Below the pieces are notes generated by a model. That model saw only the letters and a list, made by a program, of their open reading frames with translations. It was not told where the DNA came from and did no database searches. A stretch of DNA of 9,652 nt from an uncultured Lachnospiraceae bacterium (lineage in GTDB: Bacteria; Bacillota_A; Clostridia; Lachnospirales; Lachnospiraceae): the NCBI GenBank assembly GCA_910585355.1, contig CAJUDN010000027.1, positions 1 to 9,652 of the forward strand. Reading direction: 5' to 3'. Each line of letters starts with the position of its first letter. Within the stretch, counting starts at the first letter, position 1. The translations under genes were made by a program, and so were the position numbers. This document shows positions 1 to 6,460 of this stretch, in pieces.

Positions 1-138
1 CTGTTACCATTCAGCTTTTTTGAACCAGATACTCTTAAGTTGACGACATTGCCCGCACAGCGGGTGGTTTTTGTTGAGGGCATTTCCATTTTTCGGAACC
101 CGAAAAACTCCAATGTCCTCAACAGGCTAAAGCCGTAA
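1..138 (+). other. Left-edge open frame with nested hairpins (possible gene tail)
   Basis: One rightward frame is open from base 1 to a TAA at 136-138, which abuts the terminator at 138-186. It could be the last 45 codons of a gene entering from the left (it ends with residues VLNRLKP), but I recognise no family. The other two rightward frames stop at 19-21 and 38-40. The stretch also holds three inverted repeats: 52-56/60-64, the large 72-124 structure, and 125-128/131-134. Such dense palindromes are more typical of non-coding RNA, a mobile-element end or an intergenic repeat than of coding sequence. A 45-codon open frame is not rare by chance, so coding status is undecided. Confidence 0.3.
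72..124 (+). repeat. Nested 53-bp inverted repeat / hairpin
   Basis: The outer arms are 72-84 (TGTTGAGGGCATT) and 112-124 (AATGTCCTCAACA). They match over 13 bp, except that position 80 against 116 is G against T, which is a G-U pair in rightward RNA but C-A on the other strand. A symmetric 4 x 4 internal loop follows (85-88 and 108-111), then perfect 8-bp inner arms, 89-96 (TTTTTCGG) and 100-107 (CCGAAAAA), closed by a three-base loop. The wobble pair favours folding of rightward RNA. No T-run follows, so it is not a simple terminator. Confidence 0.7.
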
Positions 139-186
139 AAAGGGGATGGGCACAGCCGGCATAACCCGGCGGCGCCCATCCCTTTT
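138..186. terminator. Bidirectional intrinsic terminator
   Basis: GGGATGGGC at 143-151 pairs with GCCCATCCC at 174-182. The inner stem is GCCGG 155-159 with CCGGC 166-170 around a six-base loop. The outer A-run 138-141 pairs with TTTT 183-186, with G142 bulged. Read leftward the stem is followed by five Ts, so it can end the coiled-coil gene (251-601, minus strand). Read rightward it is followed by TTTT, so it can end whatever enters from the left edge. This position between converging transcripts fits a shared terminator. Confidence 0.85.
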
Positions 187-250
187 ATGTTCCTTTCCCA
201 TCAAAACCAATCTACCTGTCACAAACTTCTTTTTCCGGCTCCGCTCTCCT

Positions 251-601
251 TTACATCGACATTCCGATTCTGCTTTTTATTCTCTGTACGTCGCCTTCCA
301 GTGAAGTTATCCGCAGGCGAATCATTTCCTCTCTCTTCTGAAACCCCATTGCCTCATCCAGCTTACGGCTCAAATCAAGATGACCTTCTGCGATGATGTT
401 AATTTTTTTGCTGATCTCGTTTTCCAGAGTCAGCTGGATTTCCTTCACCTGCTGAGACAGGGGCTCCAAAAGTTTCACCCTGGCGTCTATGGAATCTATT
501 CTGGCGTCCATAGAATCAATCTTGTTTTCCACGTTTTCCATTCTGGCATCCATGGTATTTATCTTTTGTAGTATGACTTCGAGCATTTGTTCCGTGTTCA
601 T
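251..601 (-). CDS. Small heptad-repeat coiled-coil protein, function unknown
   Basis: A 116-residue protein of unknown function. Residues 14-45 form a near-ideal heptad coiled coil: hydrophobic residues fall at 14, 17, 21, 24, 28, 31, 35, 38, 42 and 45 (3-4 spacing), with repeated blocks of the type DSMDARI. The rest (about 50-112) is also helical and charged, with no signal peptide or membrane segment, so a cytoplasmic oligomer is likely. The start at 601 is chosen because GAGGAG lies 7 bases upstream and because a sigma-A promoter (630-658) occupies the sequence a longer frame (TTG at 658) would need. The gene is monocistronic: its own promoter, then the terminator at 138-186. Similar 'MDARID'-repeat proteins are familiar as hypotheticals in Lachnospiraceae, but I know of no assigned role. 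Confidence 0.8.
   Translation of the reverse strand: MNTEQMLEVILQKINTMDARMENVENKIDSMDARIDSIDARVKLLEPLSQQVKEIQLTLENEISKKINIIAEGHLDLSRKLDEAMGFQKREEMIRLRITSLEGDVQRIKSRIGMSM
482..565 (-). repeat. Degenerate 21-bp tandem repeat encoding heptads
   Basis: About four consecutive 21-base units inside the coiled-coil gene. Two adjacent units (near 482-502 and 503-523) differ at only a few positions, and the unit near 545-565 keeps the same 'CTGGC(A/G)TC(C/T)AT' core. Each unit encodes one heptad, so the coiled coil seems to have grown by 21-bp duplication, and copy number could vary between strains. Confidence 0.6.
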
Positions 602-629
602 TGTATCACTCCTCTCTACTACTGACTCA

Positions 630-658
630 ATGATACACAATGCCTGTCGAAAAGTCAA
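630..658 (-). promoter_or_regulatory. Sigma-A promoter of the coiled-coil gene
   Basis: Read leftward: -35 TTGACT (658-653), a 17-base spacer, and -10 TATCAT (635-630). Transcription would begin near 623, about 22 bases before the ATG at 601, leaving just enough room for the GAGGAG ribosome site (611-616). A 7-bp inverted repeat, TGTATCA 602-608 and TGATACA 631-637, brackets the start region and overlaps the -10. Confidence 0.75.
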
Positions 659-766
659 TTCAGGGGTCGAAACTATTTCTCATTTTCAACTTTAGTACTC
701 AAGCACCTGAGGGAATGGGGACCTGCTGCCGCTCCTTTTCGATAGGATGGGAGCAAAGCGTTTCCA

Positions 767-3700
767 TTACTTAAAGTACCTTACGCCGCTCTCAAAAATC
801 TTCATATCCTGCTCGCCATAAATGTTTTTGGCAACTGCATCGCCGCGCCTCTCGGAATGAGCCATCTTACCATATACGCGTCCGTCCGGGCTCGTGATGC
901 CCTCGATGGCCATGTAGGAGCCATTGGGATTCCAGTACTCGTCCATGGTGGGATTTCCATCCGCGTCCACGTACTGGGTGGCCACCTGGCCATTGGCAAA
1001 CAAAGTCTTTAACCATGCGTCATCCGCCACAAACCGGCCTTCGCCATGGGAAACCGGGTTCACATAAATGCCGCCAAGCTCCGCTCCGGAAAGCCACGGG
1101 GACTTATTGGATACCACTTTTAAGTTTACCATCTTGGACACATGACGTCCGATGGTATTGTAGGTTAAGGTAGGAGAATCCGGCTTCTGCCCAGTGATCT
1201 TTCCTTCCGGAACCAGTCCCAGCTTAATGAGCGCCTGGAAGCCGTTGCAGACGCCTAAGATCAGACCGTCTCTCTCATTTAAAAGCTTTTCGACCTCTTC
1301 CCTGATTACCTCATTGCGGAAAGCGGCCGCAAAGAATTTCGCAGAGCCCTCCGGCTCATCGCCTGCGGAGAAGCCGCCCGGGAACATAAGAATCTGGGCC
1401 TTTGCAATCTCTTTTTTGTATACCTCGACAGAGTCTCTGATGTCCTCTGCACTGCGATTCTTGAATACCTTCGCCGATACATTAGCGCCCGCCTGCTCAA
1501 ATACCTTCGCACTGTCGTACTCACAGTTGGTTCCCGGGAATACCGGAATGAATACGTTTGGAGTACCGATCTTATGGGTGCAGACGGCAATCGAATCTGC
1601 CCTAAAGAGGTTCTCCTTTACCTCTGTCCCTGACACGCCGGACTCCGTGGGGAACACATCCTCAAGGGGCGCGTTCCATGCGTCCATGGCCTCCGTGAGG
1701 GAAATGGATACATTTCCGTACTCAAAGGCCGCCTTATCAGTCACTTCACCAATTACAGTATAGGACATGGAAAGTCCGCCCACGCTGCCGTCAGGCACTT
1801 CGCATACGATGTCACCCCAGCCCGGTGCAAAGAAGTCTCTGGGATCCACATTGTGTTCGATCTTCACACCCATGTGGTTGCCAAACGCCATCTTGCTGAC
1901 TGCCTCAGCCATACCGTTTCCTTCCACCGCATAAGCGGAAATCACGCGGCCCGCCTTAATATCTTCAAATAATTTTTCATAACCATCCATGATCTGTCCG
2001 TAAACAGGAAGATCATAGGCATCTTTTTCAATATGAAATACAACGATTTTACTTCCGGCCTTCTTAAATTCCGGAGAAATCATGGTCTTCTGGTCCGCCA
2101 CGTCCACAGCGAAAGAAACCAGGGTTGGCGGAACATTCACTTCCTCTCCGCCCTCTTCCTTAAAGCTCCCGGACATGCTGTCCTTACCGCCGATGGAGGG
2201 AAGGCCGAATCCAAGCTGCGCGTCATATGCGCCGAGAAGTGCTGCAAAAGGCTGGCTCCAGCGGGTCGGTTCTTCGCTCATTCTGCGGAAATACTCCTGG
2301 AAGGTAAAACGGATTTTCTTATAGTCGCCGCCGGCTGCCGCAATCTTGGCAATGGAGGTCAGTACTGCATAAACGGCTCCATGATAGGGGCTCCAGCTTG
2401 ACAAATAGGGATCAAAGCCATAGCTCATCATGGTAACGGCATCGCATTTTCCTTTGAGAACCGGAAGTTTTGCCACCATGGTCTGAATCTCTGTCTGCTG
2501 ATACTTTCCGCCATAGGGCATCATAACGGTGCCCGCGCCGATGGAGGCGTCGAACATCTCCACAAGGCCCTTCTGGGAGCACACATTGAGGGAAGCGAGC
2601 ATCTTAAGCCAGCTCTCCCTCACATTCCCAATCTCCTTTTTTACAAAAGGGCTGCCCTCACGGTTTGGAACCTCAAGAGTCACATCAGTCTCCTGATGGG
2701 CGCCGTTGGTGTCTAAAAAGGCGCGGCTTAAATCGACGATGGTCTTTCCTCTCCAGGTCATCACAAGGCGCGGGCTCTCTGTCACCTCCGCCACAGTGAC
2801 GGCTTCCAGATTCTCCTCTGCGGCATAACCTAAGAACGCATCCACATCCTTCGGGTCCACCACAACAGCCATACGTTCCTGGGACTCGGAAATGGCAAGC
2901 TCTGTGCCGTCAAGTCCGGCATACTTTTTCGGTACCCGGTCCAGGTCGATCCTAAGCCCCGCCGCCAGCTCACCGATGGCAACGGAAACGCCGCCTGCAC
3001 CGAAGTCATTACATTTCTTAATCAGTCTGGAAACCTCCGGACGGCGGAACATTCTCTGGATTTTCCGCTCTGTGGGCGGGTTTCCCTTCTGGACCTCTGC
3101 GCCGCAGACCTCAATGGATTCCTCGGTGTGAACCTTGGAGGAACCAGTGGCGCCGCCGATACCGTCCCGCCCGGTCCGTCCGCCAAGGAGAATGATGATA
3201 TCGCCCGGATCGGAGGTTTCACGGATTACGTTTGCTCTGGGAGCGGCAGCCATGACAGCGCCGATCTCCATTCTCTTTGCCACATAACCGGGATGGTATA
3301 ATTCTTTTACAAAACCTGTGGCCAGACCGATCTGGTTTCCATAGGAGCTGTACCCATGGGCCGCCTCGGTAACGATCTTTCTCTGGGGGAGCTTTCCCTT
3401 TAACGTCTCCTTTAAGGATTTCGTGGGATCCGCCGCACCGGTGATACGCATGGCCTGGTATACATAGGTACGGCCGGAAAGCGGGTCCCGGATGGCGCCG
3501 CCAAGACAGGTGGCCGCACCGCCGAAGGGCTCAATCTCCGTGGGATGGTTGTGAGTCTCATTTTTAAAATTTACAAGCCATTCCTCGGTCTTTCCGTCAA
3601 TCTCCACCGGAACCACGATGGAGCAGGCGTTGATTTCCTCGGAAATCTCCAGATCCTCCACCTTACCCTCTTTCCGTAACTTCTTTGCTCCAAGGCACGC

Positions 3701-4531
3701 CAGATCCATAAGGCATACGAATTTGTCGTCTCTTCCCTTATATATCTCCTGATGGTCCGCCAGGTATTTCTTAAATGTCTCTTCAATAGGCTTTCTGTAA
3801 TCGCCCTCAGTGAAGGAAATATTCTTTAACTCGGTGGAAAACGTAGTGTGACGGCAGTGATCGGACCAGTAGGTATCCAGCACGCGGATTTCTGTCACGG
3901 ACGGGTCGCGCTTCTCTTCATTTTTATAGTAATTATGGATATGCAGAAAGTCCTTAAAGGTCATGGCAAGGTTTAAGGAACCGTAGAGTTCCTTAAGCCC
4001 GCCATCCCCCATCGTTTTAAACCCCTCAAACACGGCAACGTCTGCGGGCTTTTCAAATACGGCAACCAGGGTCTCCGGAATCTCCTCTGCCGCCTCGCGG
4101 GAGTCCACCGGATTAATACAGAAAGACTTGATGGCCTCCGTTTGTTCCTTCGTAAGACTTCCGGAAATCACATAGGTAGCGGCGGACTTAATGACAGGCT
4201 CTTCTGTCTCATTTAAAAGCTTTACACACTGCTCTGCGGAATCTGCTCTCTGGTCAAACTGGCCCGGCAGGTATTCCACAGAAAATACGGTATCGGATGC
4301 ATTGTGAAGGAATGTGCCCTCGAACACATCATCCACCGGAGGTTCGGAAAAGATTGTGGCCAAAGCCTCTTTATAAACGGCCTCGGAAATATTTTCAATA
4401 TCGTAGCGGATCAATACACGGACACCGGTCACTCCGGTAATTCCAAGATAGCTCTCAATCTCTGAGCGGAGCTCTTTGGCCTTTATGGCAAATTCCGGCT
4501 TTTTCTCAACAAATACGCGTTTTACGCTCAT
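767..4531 (-). CDS. purL: Phosphoribosylformylglycinamidine synthase, single-chain (FGAM synthase)
   Basis: A 1254-residue cytoplasmic enzyme of step four of purine synthesis: FGAR + glutamine + ATP to FGAM. Domains: PurS-like N-terminus (about 1-150); linker with DTYWSDHCRHTTF (219-231); first AIRS-type ATP half with ETHNHPTEIEPFGGAAT (325-341) and GGAIRD; second AIRS-type half with LPSIGGKDSMSG (777-788); C-terminal glutaminase from about 990 with PVFPGTNCEYD (996-1006), nucleophile Cys1094 in GVCNG, SHGEGR (1161-1166) and the likely catalytic pair His1225/Glu1227 in HSER. Length and order match the large PurL type (E. coli is 1295), in the clostridial/streptococcal branch, so separate PurS and PurQ are not needed. 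The start at 4531 has AGGAGG 7 bases upstream; the in-frame ATG at 4585 would add 18 residues but lacks a ribosome site. No other pur gene is adjacent. No clear terminator lies in the 165 bp downstream. Confidence 0.97.
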   Translation of the reverse strand: MSVKRVFVEKKPEFAIKAKELRSEIESYLGITGVTGVRVLIRYDIENISEAVYKEALATIFSEPPVDDVFEGTFLHNASDTVFSVEYLPGQFDQRADSAEQCVKLLNETEEPVIKSAATYVISGSLTKEQTEAIKSFCINPVDSREAAEEIPETLVAVFEKPADVAVFEGFKTMGDGGLKELYGSLNLAMTFKDFLHIHNYYKNEEKRDPSVTEIRVLDTYWSDHCRHTTFSTELKNISFTEGDYRKPIEETFKKYLADHQEIYKGRDDKFVCLMDLACLGAKKLRKEGKVEDLEISEEINACSIVVPVEIDGKTEEWLVNFKNETHNHPTEIEPFGGAATCLGGAIRDPLSGRTYVYQAMRITGAADPTKSLKETLKGKLPQRKIVTEAAHGYSSYGNQIGLATGFVKELYHPGYVAKRMEIGAVMAAAPRANVIRETSDPGDIIILLGGRTGRDGIGGATGSSKVHTEESIEVCGAEVQKGNPPTERKIQRMFRRPEVSRLIKKCNDFGAGGVSVAIGELAAGLRIDLDRVPKKYAGLDGTELAISESQERMAVVVDPKDVDAFLGYAAEENLEAVTVAEVTESPRLVMTWRGKTIVDLSRAFLDTNGAHQETDVTLEVPNREGSPFVKKEIGNVRESWLKMLASLNVCSQKGLVEMFDASIGAGTVMMPYGGKYQQTEIQTMVAKLPVLKGKCDAVTMMSYGFDPYLSSWSPYHGAVYAVLTSIAKIAAAGGDYKKIRFTFQEYFRRMSEEPTRWSQPFAALLGAYDAQLGFGLPSIGGKDSMSGSFKEEGGEEVNVPPTLVSFAVDVADQKTMISPEFKKAGSKIVVFHIEKDAYDLPVYGQIMDGYEKLFEDIKAGRVISAYAVEGNGMAEAVSKMAFGNHMGVKIEHNVDPRDFFAPGWGDIVCEVPDGSVGGLSMSYTVIGEVTDKAAFEYGNVSISLTEAMDAWNAPLEDVFPTESGVSGTEVKENLFRADSIAVCTHKIGTPNVFIPVFPGTNCEYDSAKVFEQAGANVSAKVFKNRSAEDIRDSVEVYKKEIAKAQILMFPGGFSAGDEPEGSAKFFAAAFRNEVIREEVEKLLNERDGLILGVCNGFQALIKLGLVPEGKITGQKPDSPTLTYNTIGRHVSKMVNLKVVSNKSPWLSGAELGGIYVNPVSHGEGRFVADDAWLKTLFANGQVATQYVDADGNPTMDEYWNPNGSYMAIEGITSPDGRVYGKMAHSERRGDAVAKNIYGEQDMKIFESGVRYFK

Positions 4532-4874
4532 GTTTTCTCCTCCTCGCACTTTTTCGGCAGTGTAATGTATGATTTTTTTATCCATTGAATACCGTCTGCG
4601 GCGGCTTTAAGCGTCAGTGACGCCAGACGCAGCACCACTGCGCCGTCGCTTCGCAAATGCACAGCTGACACGAATACCGACCCTGTTTACTTCAAAATCC
4701 GTGCAAGCCTGTACTTGTTTAAGACAAATTGCTTTCTTAATTTTACCACAAAGCCAAAAGATTAGTAAAATTAATAAATCTAATTTAATCTATAATATTT
4801 TCTAATATTATTGTTCTTTGTGCCTGAGTCCCTTACGGCTGCCTCCCGCCTGCGGCAGAAGGGCCGCGGCCAGA
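4532..4874 (-). promoter_or_regulatory. purL leader and upstream control region
   Basis: A 343-base gap in two parts. The part distal to purL (about 4740-4820) is very AT-rich and holds a modest leftward promoter: -35 TTTACT (4769-4764), 18-base spacer, -10 TAAAAT (4745-4740), giving a leader of about 200 bases. The part near purL (4591-4660) is GC-rich and self-complementary: 4593-4598 pairs with 4624-4629, 4611-4615 pairs with 4619-4623, and 4628-4632 pairs with 4638-4642. The first and third stems share bases 4628-4629 and so exclude each other. No U-run follows, and I do not see the conserved core of the purine riboswitch, so a riboswitch or attenuator is not shown. Confidence 0.45.
4830..4863 (-). 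terminator. Stem-loop after the sigma-like gene (weak terminator candidate)
   Basis: CCCTT 4830-4834 pairs with AAGGG 4859-4863 and CTGCC 4839-4843 pairs with GGCAG 4854-4858, with a four-base bulge (4835-4838) and a ten-base loop. It sits 11 bases past the stop codon of the sigma-like gene. No T-tract follows on the minus strand, so it is not a standard intrinsic terminator. A perfect 10-bp palindrome, GGCCGCGGCC (4862-4871), overlaps its base. Confidence 0.4.
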
Positions 4875-5486
4875 TTAGCTTTGAAGGTTCCGGTTGGCCT
4901 CGCTGAGGCTTAATGCGTCCATGGTCACCTTCATGATTTCCCGGACATCGTCCTCTGTCATTTTCATCCGTTCCGCCAGTTCCTTTAAGCTGGCTTCCCG
5001 TCCCAGCTCCCTGGCCATCTGCTTTGATATTTCCTGGAGTACGTTGACCCTGGCGAGCATTTCCTGTTCAATCTCAGCTTCTGCTTTCTGCTCTTTAATC
5101 ACTTCCTCCATCCGTACCCGGATTCTGCTCTCCAAAAGCCGTTCAAAACTGCCTTCCAGACCCTCATCCACCAGCATCATAAGCTCCATGCTGGCCTCCT
5201 GAATCAAATCCACCATGGCCACCCCACGATTTAAATACTCCCGGACATATAAAAGGGCAGTCCGTAAGTTTCCTTCAATCATCCGTTTTCTGGCTTCCTC
5301 GCTGCCCTTTTTTACCTCCAAAAGCAGCCTTAAATTTTCCGCTTCCGAGCAGGGAGAGATGGCAGCCACTTCCTCCATGTAAATACGGTAAATATCCTCT
5401 GCTGAGATTTCCTCCTCCGGTTCCATGTCCTTTCGCTTCCTGTCCTCCTGCTCCATATCCTCCCATTCCATATCTTCCCGTTTCAT
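4875..5486 (-). CDS. Sigma-70-like protein lacking region 4
   Basis: A 203-residue protein resembling the front half of a sigma-70 factor. Residues 1-28 are an acidic, Met-rich leader. Residues 31-64 match region 1.2 (DIYRIYMEEV...). Residues 65-106 match regions 2.1-2.2: RMIEGNLRTALLYVREYLNRG, then DLIQEASMEL at 93-102, equivalent to the DLIQEG motif that binds the RNA polymerase beta-prime clamp helices. Residues 107-135 replace regions 2.3-2.4 with a charged helix that lacks the STYAxWWI-type promoter-melting motif. Residues 147-192 match region 3 (ELGREASLKELAERMKMTEDDVREIMK). The protein then stops: region 4, which reads the -35 element, is absent, and no remnant is visible in the next 340 bp. 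It may bind core polymerase without directing normal initiation, or be a relic. The start at 5486 has AAGGAAG 6-7 bases upstream. It is divergent from the lysR gene. Confidence 0.8.
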   Translation of the reverse strand: MKREDMEWEDMEQEDRKRKDMEPEEEISAEDIYRIYMEEVAAISPCSEAENLRLLLEVKKGSEEARKRMIEGNLRTALLYVREYLNRGVAMVDLIQEASMELMMLVDEGLEGSFERLLESRIRVRMEEVIKEQKAEAEIEQEMLARVNVLQEISKQMARELGREASLKELAERMKMTEDDVREIMKVTMDALSLSEANRNLQS

Positions 5487-5523
5487 ATTTTCTTCCTTTC
5501 TGGTTTTTCCGTTTATTTTCCCC

Positions 5524-5573
5524 TTTTCAAACCAATATTCCTGTGATAGAATATACTGATGCTTATAAGGAGG
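5524..5573 (+). promoter_or_regulatory. lysR promoter, inverted-repeat operator and ribosome site
   Basis: Rightward -35 TTTTCA (5524-5529), 17-base spacer, -10 TAGAAT (5547-5552); TATACT at 5552-5557 is an alternative -10. An inverted repeat, ATATTC 5535-5540 and GAATAT 5549-5554 with 8 bases between, overlaps the -10. LysR-type regulators commonly repress themselves through short AT-rich dyads in the gap shared with a divergent gene, so this is the natural operator candidate. A strong ribosome site, AAGGAGG, lies at 5567-5573. I see no convincing promoter for the divergent sigma-like gene here. Confidence 0.5.
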
Positions 5574-5580
5574 TCTAATG

Positions 5581-6456
5581 ATGGATATTAATTATGAATT
5601 ATATAAAGTTTTCTATTATGTTGCCAAAACCTTAAGCTTTTCTGAGGCTTCCAAGCAGCTTTTCATTTCACAGTCCGCCGTCAGCCAGTCTGTCAAAGTT
5701 CTGGAAAAAAAGCTGGGCCAGAGTCTCTTTGTCCGCAGCACAAAAAAGGTCCGGCTCACTCCCGAAGGCGAAATTCTCTTCAAGCACATTGAGCCCGCCA
5801 TGAACCTGATCCGTAAAGGGGAAAACCAGCTTCTGGAGGCCAATTCCTTAAACGGCGGCCAGCTTAGGATCGCAGCCAGCGACACCATCTGCCGCTATTT
5901 TCTGGTGCCTTATTTGAACTCCTTCCACAGCTCTTACCCCAGTGTCCACATAAAAGTTACCAACTCCACCTCCATTGAATGCGCCCATCTTCTGGAAAAC
6001 GGGCAGGTGGATTTCATCATCACAAACTATCCCAATTCCGGTCTCTCAAACACCCTGAACGTAAGGGCTATACGGGAATTTGGTGACGTTTTTGTTGCCA
6101 ATGCAGACCATTTTCCCTTAATGGGCAGACAAATCACCCTGGAAGAGCTCAAGAATCATCCCATTATGATGCTGGACCGGAAAAGTACCACCAGCGAATT
6201 CCTCCACACCCTGTTCCAGAAATCCCATCTGGATCTGGTCCCGGAAATTGAATTAAGCAGCAATGATCTCCTCATCGATCTGGCCCGCATTGGTTTAGGA
6301 ATCGCCTTCGTGCCGGATTTCTGCATTCCGGAAGGCGAAAAGGACTTATATGTTTTAACGCTCACAGAAACTCTTCCCAAGCGGAAACTGATCGTAGCCT
6401 ACAACGAAACCATTCCTATTTCACAGGCGGCCAGACAGTTCATAAACATGCTTTAA
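5581..6456 (+). CDS. LysR-family transcriptional regulator
   Basis: A 291-residue cytoplasmic DNA-binding regulator. The N-terminal winged helix-turn-helix (residues 1-60) has the classic pattern FYYVAKTLSFSEASKQLFIS followed by QSAVSQSVKVLEKKLG and LFVRSTKKVRLTPEG. A linker helix follows, and the effector-binding domain runs from about 94 to the end (GQLRIAASDTICRYFLVPYL, then DFIITNYPNSG and GLGIAFVPDF). Length is typical of the family (about 290-310). Of two adjacent ATGs, 5578 and 5581, the second is preferred because AAGGAGG ends 7 bases before it and only 4 before the first. The effector and targets cannot be read from sequence; the first candidate target is the divergent sigma-like gene. 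The gene runs head-on into the helicase gene, stop to stop, with 4 bp between. Confidence 0.92.
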   Translation: MDINYELYKVFYYVAKTLSFSEASKQLFISQSAVSQSVKVLEKKLGQSLFVRSTKKVRLTPEGEILFKHIEPAMNLIRKGENQLLEANSLNGGQLRIAASDTICRYFLVPYLNSFHSSYPSVHIKVTNSTSIECAHLLENGQVDFIITNYPNSGLSNTLNVRAIREFGDVFVANADHFPLMGRQITLEELKNHPIMMLDRKSTTSEFLHTLFQKSHLDLVPEIELSSNDLLIDLARIGLGIAFVPDFCIPEGEKDLYVLTLTETLPKRKLIVAYNETIPISQAARQFINML

Positions 6457-6460
6457 GCCG

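Noticed and set aside
482..565. CRISPR-like repeats
   Set aside because: The 21-bp periodicity has no spacers, is in frame, and is explained by protein heptads.
602..658. Extension of the coiled-coil gene to a TTG at 658
   Set aside because: The TTG is the first part of a -35 element with a correctly spaced -10, and the internal ATG at 601 has a strong ribosome site.
659..766. Terminator for purL
   Set aside because: Only a weak 5-bp stem with a 14-base loop (near 735-758) is present, without a T-run. I cannot support a terminator here.
1194..1763. Long open frame on the plus strand opposite purL
   Set aside because: It is fully antisense to a conserved part of purL and has low-complexity Ser/Phe-rich composition, no ribosome site and no recognisable motif. 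Other long plus-strand frames inside purL and the helicase gene are the same kind of shadow.
4532..4585. Upstream in-frame ATG for purL at 4585
   Set aside because: It has no ribosome site and would add residues not typical of the PurL N-terminus, whereas the ATG at 4531 follows AGGAGG at good spacing.
4532..4874. Purine or PRPP-type riboswitch upstream of purL
   Set aside because: I could not find the conserved purine-riboswitch core or a terminator with a U-run. A covariance-model search would settle it.
4532..4874. Frameshifted sigma region 4 downstream of the sigma-like gene
   Set aside because: Reading the minus strand past the stop in the other frames gives early stops and no region 4 motifs, so this is not a simple frameshift.
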